Shown in pieces: positions 31,698 to 35,386 of a stretch of 35,386 nt of DNA. The notes under the pieces were generated by a model, which saw only the letters and a list, made by a program, of their open reading frames with translations, searched no databases and was not told the DNA's origin. The stretch comes from an uncultured Lachnospiraceae bacterium (lineage in GTDB: Bacteria; Bacillota; Clostridia; Lachnospirales; Lachnospiraceae), in the NCBI GenBank assembly GCA_947626965.1, contig CANQUH010000018.1, forward strand, positions 1 through 35,386, written 5' to 3'. Both the position numbers and the translations under genes were made by a program. Within the stretch, counting starts at the first letter, position 1; each line of letters starts with the position of its first letter.

Positions 31698-31760
31698 CCA
31701 CATATTTTACTTAATATTTCAAATCCTTTTTCCAGTTATTGCCAAAACTGCTTTCCAGGA

Positions 31761-33350
31761 CTACTGCCTTCCAAATTCCGAGAGACGGAGATCCTTGTTG
31801 CGGTCGAGAACCATGCCCACTGACCAGCTGTTGACAAACAGCAGCAGCGGCCGGCCTTTCAGATCCCTGATTTTTTTCATATCAGAAGTCCCGACAATAC
31901 GGTCCATGTTAATATCTTCATTCTCAATCCAGCGGATGTGTTCATACGGCAGGTTCTCGAGGATAATGCTGACGTTGTATTCATTCTCAAGGCGGTACTT
32001 CAGCACGTCAAACTGCAGAACGCCGACTACGCCGACAATGATCTCCTCCATTCCCGTGTTGAATTCCTGGAAAATCTGGATCGCCCCTTCCTGGGCAATC
32101 TGACTGATCCCCTTGATGAACTGCTTGCGCTTCATCGTATCGATCTGCCGCACGCGCGCAAAGTGTTCCGGGGCAAATGTCGGAATTCCCTCGTACGCAA
32201 ACCTGTCCCCGACTCTGCAGACCGTATCCCCGATTGAAAAAATGCCCGGATCAAAGACTCCGATGATATCTCCGGCGTAGGCCTCGGAAACAATATGACG
32301 CTCCTGCGCCATCATCTGCTGCGGCTGGGAAAGCCGGAGCTTCTTGTCTCCCTGCACATGAAAAACTTCCATTCCGGCGTCAAACTTACCGGAACAGATC
32401 CGCATGAACGCGATGCGGTCCCTGTGGGCTTTGTTCATGTTCGCCTGAATCTTGAACACGAACGCGGAAAAACCGTCGGACAGAGGATCGACCACGCCGG
32501 CGTCTGAGACCCGCGGCAAAGGCGGCGTTGTCATCGCAAGAAAATGCTTCAGAAAAATCTCCACGCCGAAATTTGTCAGCGCCGAACCAAAGAAAACCGG
32601 GGAGAGCTCCCCACGGCTCACCTTCTCCTGGTCAAACTCCGCCGAAGCTCCGTCCAGCAGTTCAATCTCCTCGCGGAGCGTTTCCATGTTTTCCTCACCG
32701 ATAAAGGAAGCGAGCGCAGGATCGTCGATATCAATCTCTGTCGCGATCCCTTCTTTCGTCCCCTTCTGCGTATCCGTATAAGTCGTCACTCTGCGCGCCG
32801 CCCGCTCATAGACGCCTTTAAAATTCTTTCCGGAACCAATCGGCCAGTTTACCGGGCAGGTGGCGATGCCAAGTTCCTTCTCGATATCATCAAGCAGTTC
32901 AAAGGAATCGTTCGCGTCGCGGTCCAGTTTATTAATAAATGTAAAAATCGGAATATGCCTCATCACACAGACTTTGAAAAGCTTTCTTGTCTGCGCCTCC
33001 ACTCCTTTCGACGCATCGATCACCATCACCGCGGAATCAGCCGCCATCAGCGTTCGGTATGTGTCCTCCGAAAAGTCCTGATGACCCGGCGTGTCCAGGA
33101 TATTGATACAGTACCCTCCGTAATTAAACTGAAGCACCGATGAGGTAACTGAGATACCTCTTTCTTTCTCGATTTCCATCCAGTCCGACACCGCATGGCG
33201 CGCCGTCGCCTTCCCTTTAACAGAACCCGCCAGATTGATTGCGCCTCCGTACAGCAGAAATTTTTCCGTCAGAGTGGTCTTGCCTGCATCCGGATGGGAA
33301 ATAATCGCAAAGGTCCTGCGTTTTGTTATCTCACTCTTCATATCGCTCAC
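31761..33350 (-). CDS. prfC: Peptide chain release factor 3
   Basis: RF3 is a GTPase that removes RF1 or RF2 from the ribosome after termination. The 529-residue product has the P-loop HPDAGKTT (19-26), a switch I region at about 50-75, DTPGHQDF (86-93) and NKLDRD, followed by the EF-G-like domain II and RF3 C-terminal domain (IGVFDPGIFSIGD, GVLQFDVLKYRLENEY). I chose GTG 33350 because GGAGG lies eight bases upstream and the resulting length equals E. coli RF3; an ATG at 33377 has no good ribosome site and would sit only about 16 bases from the predicted transcription start. Confidence 0.97.
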   Translation of the reverse strand: MSDMKSEITKRRTFAIISHPDAGKTTLTEKFLLYGGAINLAGSVKGKATARHAVSDWMEIEKERGISVTSSVLQFNYGGYCINILDTPGHQDFSEDTYRTLMAADSAVMVIDASKGVEAQTRKLFKVCVMRHIPIFTFINKLDRDANDSFELLDDIEKELGIATCPVNWPIGSGKNFKGVYERAARRVTTYTDTQKGTKEGIATEIDIDDPALASFIGEENMETLREEIELLDGASAEFDQEKVSRGELSPVFFGSALTNFGVEIFLKHFLAMTTPPLPRVSDAGVVDPLSDGFSAFVFKIQANMNKAHRDRIAFMRICSGKFDAGMEVFHVQGDKKLRLSQPQQMMAQERHIVSEAYAGDIIGVFDPGIFSIGDTVCRVGDRFAYEGIPTFAPEHFARVRQIDTMKRKQFIKGISQIAQEGAIQIFQEFNTGMEEIIVGVVGVLQFDVLKYRLENEYNVSIILENLPYEHIRWIENEDINMDRIVGTSDMKKIRDLKGRPLLLFVNSWSVGMVLDRNKDLRLSEFGRQ

Positions 33351-33399
33351 AGCACATTCCTCCAACTCTTTATCCATTCAGTTTTATAACGCTCCGACT

Positions 33400-33428
33400 A
33401 TTCTATCAATCCTTTCGTTCTCTGTCAA
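33400..33428 (-). promoter_or_regulatory. Sigma-A promoter of prfC
   Basis: On the minus strand TTGACA (33423-33428, perfect) and TAGAAT (33400-33405) are 17 bp apart. The predicted start is near 33393, which favours the GTG start of prfC. Confidence 0.8.
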
Positions 33429-33452
33429 CGCCCAAAACGCCGGAGGAAACAC

Positions 33453-33473
33453 GAAAGCCCACGGAGGGCTTTC
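33453..33473. repeat. Hairpin between the divergent prfC and pyrB promoters
   Basis: GAAAGCCC (33453-33460) pairs perfectly with GGGCTTTC (33466-33473) around ACGGA. It lies outside both predicted transcripts and has no T-run after it on either strand, so it is either an operator or a remnant terminator. Confidence 0.5.
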
Positions 33474-33487
33474 TCTGTAAAAACCTC

Positions 33488-33516
33488 TTGAAATATTGCT
33501 CCTGATAGTATATGAT
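33488..33516 (+). promoter_or_regulatory. Sigma-A promoter of pyrBI
   Basis: TTGAAA (33488-33493) and TATGAT (33511-33516) are 17 bp apart. Transcription would start near 33523 and leave a leader of about 78 bases. The leader contains AACAGTTT twice but no clear attenuator or PyrR-type stem was recognised. Confidence 0.75.
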
Positions 33517-33600
33517 AGTCCCAGCAATTTTTGCCCTGCCAGGAGCACACGTTATAACAGTTTTATAAAATCTGTCAAAACAGTTTACAAGGAGGTTCCT

Positions 33601-34521
33601 ATGAGACATCTGATGAGTCCCCTGGACTTTACAGTCAAAGAGCTTGACAATCTTCTCAATCTGGCAAATGATATTGAAAAGAATCCCAAAAAATACGCAC
33701 ATGCCTGTGACGGCAAAAAAATTGCAACACTTTTTTATGAACCAAGTACCCGTACCAGACTCAGCTTCGAAGCAGCCATGCTGAACCTGGGCGGCAGTGT
33801 ACTTGGTTTTTCTTCGGCCGATTCCAGTTCCGCAGCCAAAGGCGAAAGCGTCGCAGACACGATCCGGATCGTTTCCTGCTACGCGGACATCTGCGCCATG
33901 CGTCATCCAAAGGAAGGAGCGCCTCTTGTCGCTTCCCTGAAATCCTCGATCCCGGTGATCAATGCCGGAGACGGCGGACACCAGCATCCGACGCAGACGC
34001 TGACCGACCTGCTGACCATCCGCTCCCTGAAAGGACGGCTTGACAATCTCACGATCGGTCTGTGCGGCGATCTCAAATTCGGACGTACCGTCCATTCCCT
34101 GATCCACGCGCTGGTCCGCTACCCGAATGTGCACTTCATCCTGATCTCCCCGGAGGAGCTTCGGATTCCCGACTACATCCGCGAGGATGTGCTGAGACGG
34201 AACAACCAGAGCTTCCGCGAAGTGGTCCGGCTTGAAGACGCGCTCCCTGAGCTTGACTTGCTCTACATGACGCGCGTCCAGAAGGAACGTTTCTTTAATG
34301 AAGAAGATTATGTCCGGATGAAGGATTTCTACATCCTGGACAAAGCTAAAATGAAGCTCGCGGGACCGGACATGCTGGTTCTCCATCCGCTTCCCCGTGT
34401 CAATGAAATCTCCGTCGAAGTGGATGATGATCCGCGGGCAGTTTATTTCAAGCAGGTGCAGTATGGCGTATATGTCAGAATGGCATTAATTCTCACATTA
34501 CTGGAGGTGGAAGTATGTTAA
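33601..34521 (+). CDS. pyrB: Aspartate carbamoyltransferase catalytic subunit
   Basis: PyrB joins carbamoyl phosphate and aspartate in pyrimidine synthesis. The 306-residue protein has the carbamoyl phosphate site STRTR (49-53), K80 in the SSSAAKGES loop, HPTQ (129-132), and the [10 protein letters not shown] aspartate-binding loop near residue 262. Length is typical. The ATG at 33601 has a strong AAGGAGG; the longer reading from 33496 would translate the leader. The stop overlaps pyrI by seven bases, so the subunits are translationally coupled. Confidence 0.98.
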   Translation: MRHLMSPLDFTVKELDNLLNLANDIEKNPKKYAHACDGKKIATLFYEPSTRTRLSFEAAMLNLGGSVLGFSSADSSSAAKGESVADTIRIVSCYADICAMRHPKEGAPLVASLKSSIPVINAGDGGHQHPTQTLTDLLTIRSLKGRLDNLTIGLCGDLKFGRTVHSLIHALVRYPNVHFILISPEELRIPDYIREDVLRRNNQSFREVVRLEDALPELDLLYMTRVQKERFFNEEDYVRMKDFYILDKAKMKLAGPDMLVLHPLPRVNEISVEVDDDPRAVYFKQVQYGVYVRMALILTLLEVEVC

Positions 34522-34955
34522 ATGTCGGTCAGTTAAATGAAGGAGTCGTCCTCGACCATATCGAGGCCGGAAAAAGCATGCAGATTTACCGTTATCTGAA
34601 CCTGGACAAGATGGACTGCTGCGTCGCCATCATCAAGAACGCGCACAGCAACAAGATGGGAAAGAAAGATATCATCAAGGTGGAATGCCCGATTGACCAG
34701 CTTGATCTCAATGTGCTCGGCTACATCGACCATAAAATCACCGTCAATATCATCAAGGACGCGAGAATCGTCTCAAAAAAGGTGCTCTCTCTTCCGGAGC
34801 AGCTCGTAAACATCATCACCTGCAAAAACCCGCGCTGCATCACCTCCATCGAGCAGGGGCTTGATCAGGTATTTTTCCTCGCCGACCCGGAAAAAGAGAT
34901 CTACCGCTGCCGCTACTGTGAGGAAAAATACAGAAGTATGCGGCGCAAAGCGTAA
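34515..34955 (+). CDS. pyrI: Aspartate carbamoyltransferase regulatory subunit
   Basis: PyrI binds nucleotide effectors and joins PyrB into the allosteric holoenzyme. The 146-residue chain has an N-terminal nucleotide-binding domain and a C-terminal zinc domain with C103, C108, C132 and C135; the 5/24/3 spacing equals that of the E. coli zinc site. GGAGG in the end of pyrB provides its ribosome site and its start overlaps that gene. A stem-loop follows but without a T-run. Confidence 0.97.
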   Translation: MLNVGQLNEGVVLDHIEAGKSMQIYRYLNLDKMDCCVAIIKNAHSNKMGKKDIIKVECPIDQLDLNVLGYIDHKITVNIIKDARIVSKKVLSLPEQLVNIITCKNPRCITSIEQGLDQVFFLADPEKEIYRCRYCEEKYRSMRRKA

Positions 34956-34965
34956 CAGACAAATT

Positions 34966-35036
34966 CAAAACTTGCCTGTGAGTTTTGTGCGTGGGATTCG
35001 GGGCTGCGTCAGCAAACATCTTCAGCTCCGAATCCC
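34966..35036. repeat. Tandem inverted repeats after pyrI, possible dispersed intergenic element
   Basis: CAAAACT (34966-34972) pairs with AGTTTTG (34981-34987). Then GGGATTCGGGGCTG (34993-35006) pairs with CAGCTCCGAATCCC (35023-35036), one G-U aside, around a 16-base loop. Downstream CTTCGTTTC occurs twice and a near-palindrome GAGTGCCACTGGCATTC follows, before the folA stop. The structure resembles a repeat element of a genome family rather than a simple terminator; that is inference. Confidence 0.45.
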
Positions 35037-35158
35037 CGCGCGTTCCACTCTGTTCCGGGTTTTTACTTCGTTTCATCTTCACTTCGTTTCGGTTGGTTCT
35101 AAACGAGTGCCACTGGCATTCAAAACCCTCGCGGAGCGTATTTTCTTTTCCCCGGAGA

Positions 35159-35386
35159 CTACCGCTTTCTTTCATAGCGGTAAAATGTATATTCCAGATC
35201 AAAATACGTCTGTTCCTCACTGTCTCCCGTGATCTCCCAGTCTTCCATCGCATCGAGATCCGGAAAAAACGCGTCCGCCTGGTACAGATGATCGATCTTT
35301 GTCACATGTACAACATCGCAGTACGGAAGAAACTGCCGGTAGATGCTCTCTCCCCCGATGACAAAAATCCTGTCCGACGGATATTC
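35159..35386 (-). CDS. folA: Dihydrofolate reductase, C-terminal part
   Basis: The frame runs from the right edge to a TAG stop at 35159-35161 and encodes 75 residues, the C-terminal half of a reductase that makes tetrahydrofolate with NADPH. RIFVIGGESIYRQFLPYCD holds the conserved GG and IY pattern that binds NADPH, and VTKID, FFPDLD and DWEITG follow as in the family. The tail ends TFYRYERKR. The start lies outside the window. It converges on pyrI across about 200 bp of repeat-like sequence. Confidence 0.9.
   Translation of the reverse strand, partial: EYPSDRIFVIGGESIYRQFLPYCDVVHVTKIDHLYQADAFFPDLDAMEDWEITGDSEEQTYFDLEYTFYRYERKR

Noticed and set aside
33523-33600. pyr attenuator or PyrR-binding leader upstream of pyrB
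   Set aside because: The leader is short and has no terminator/antiterminator pair or PyrR-type stem that I can recognise.
33406-34386. 326-codon open frame on the minus strand opposite pyrB
   Set aside because: It lies antisense to a clear aspartate carbamoyltransferase gene, has no good ribosome site and no recognisable protein features.
34840-35253. 137-codon minus-strand frame across the pyrI end and intergenic repeat
   Set aside because: Its sequence comes from the repeat-like region and overlaps pyrI and the folA end; no start signal.

Overview
The window looks like chromosomal DNA from an endospore-forming, anaerobic Firmicute of the class Clostridia, most likely a Lachnospiraceae-type gut bacterium. 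The basis is spo0A, spoIVB, a SpoVB-like flippase, CotF-like coat genes, an isc-type Fe-S cluster under an Rrf2 regulator, pyrBI with a zinc-binding regulatory chain, and the clostridial gene order nusB-xseA-xseB-ispA-dxs-tlyA-nadK-argR-recN-spoIVB. The genus assignment is inference. No tRNA, rRNA, CRISPR array or insertion sequence was seen.

Layout. About 0-1.5 kb: a membrane glycosyltransferase-like gene (minus strand) whose promoter carries a run of nine G between the -35 and -10 boxes. About 1.5-4.4 kb: a visibly AT-rich island with a small XRE-type regulator (plus) convergent with a 679-residue GHKL ATPase fused to a PD-(D/E)XK-like nuclease domain (minus), a candidate defence protein. 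4.4-9.0 kb (minus): a D-Ala-D-Ala carboxypeptidase and a sulfur-trafficking operon, Rrf2 regulator, cysteine desulfurase, IscU scaffold and MnmA. 9.2-10.8 kb (plus): a SpoVB/MurJ-like flippase. 11-14 kb (minus): two CotF-like coat genes, glycogen synthase glgA and spo0A. 14.2-20.5 kb (minus): two soluble hybrid histidine kinases and an HD-GYP-like protein lying between spo0A and spoIVB, which are normally adjacent. 20.7-31.7 kb (minus): spoIVB, recN, argR, nadK, tlyA, dxs, ispA, xseB, xseA, nusB and an Asp23-family gene. 31.8-33.4 kb (minus): prfC. 33.6-35.0 kb (plus): pyrBI. The right edge holds the 3' end of folA (minus).

How the parts may work together. IscS, IscU and MnmA sit in one transcription unit, so persulfide sulfur could go to both Fe-S clusters and tRNA thiolation, with the three-cysteine Rrf2 protein as cluster sensor acting on repeats that flank its own promoter. 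Spo0A sits among genes tied to sporulation: candidate 0A boxes lie upstream of spo0A and glgA, and the kinase/HD-GYP block could feed signals, possibly including cyclic di-GMP, into sporulation. The most interesting items for follow-up are the poly-G promoter spacer, the GHKL-nuclease protein, the kinase/HD-GYP insertion beside spo0A, and an RNA hairpin that would bury the ribosome-binding site of a CotF-like gene.
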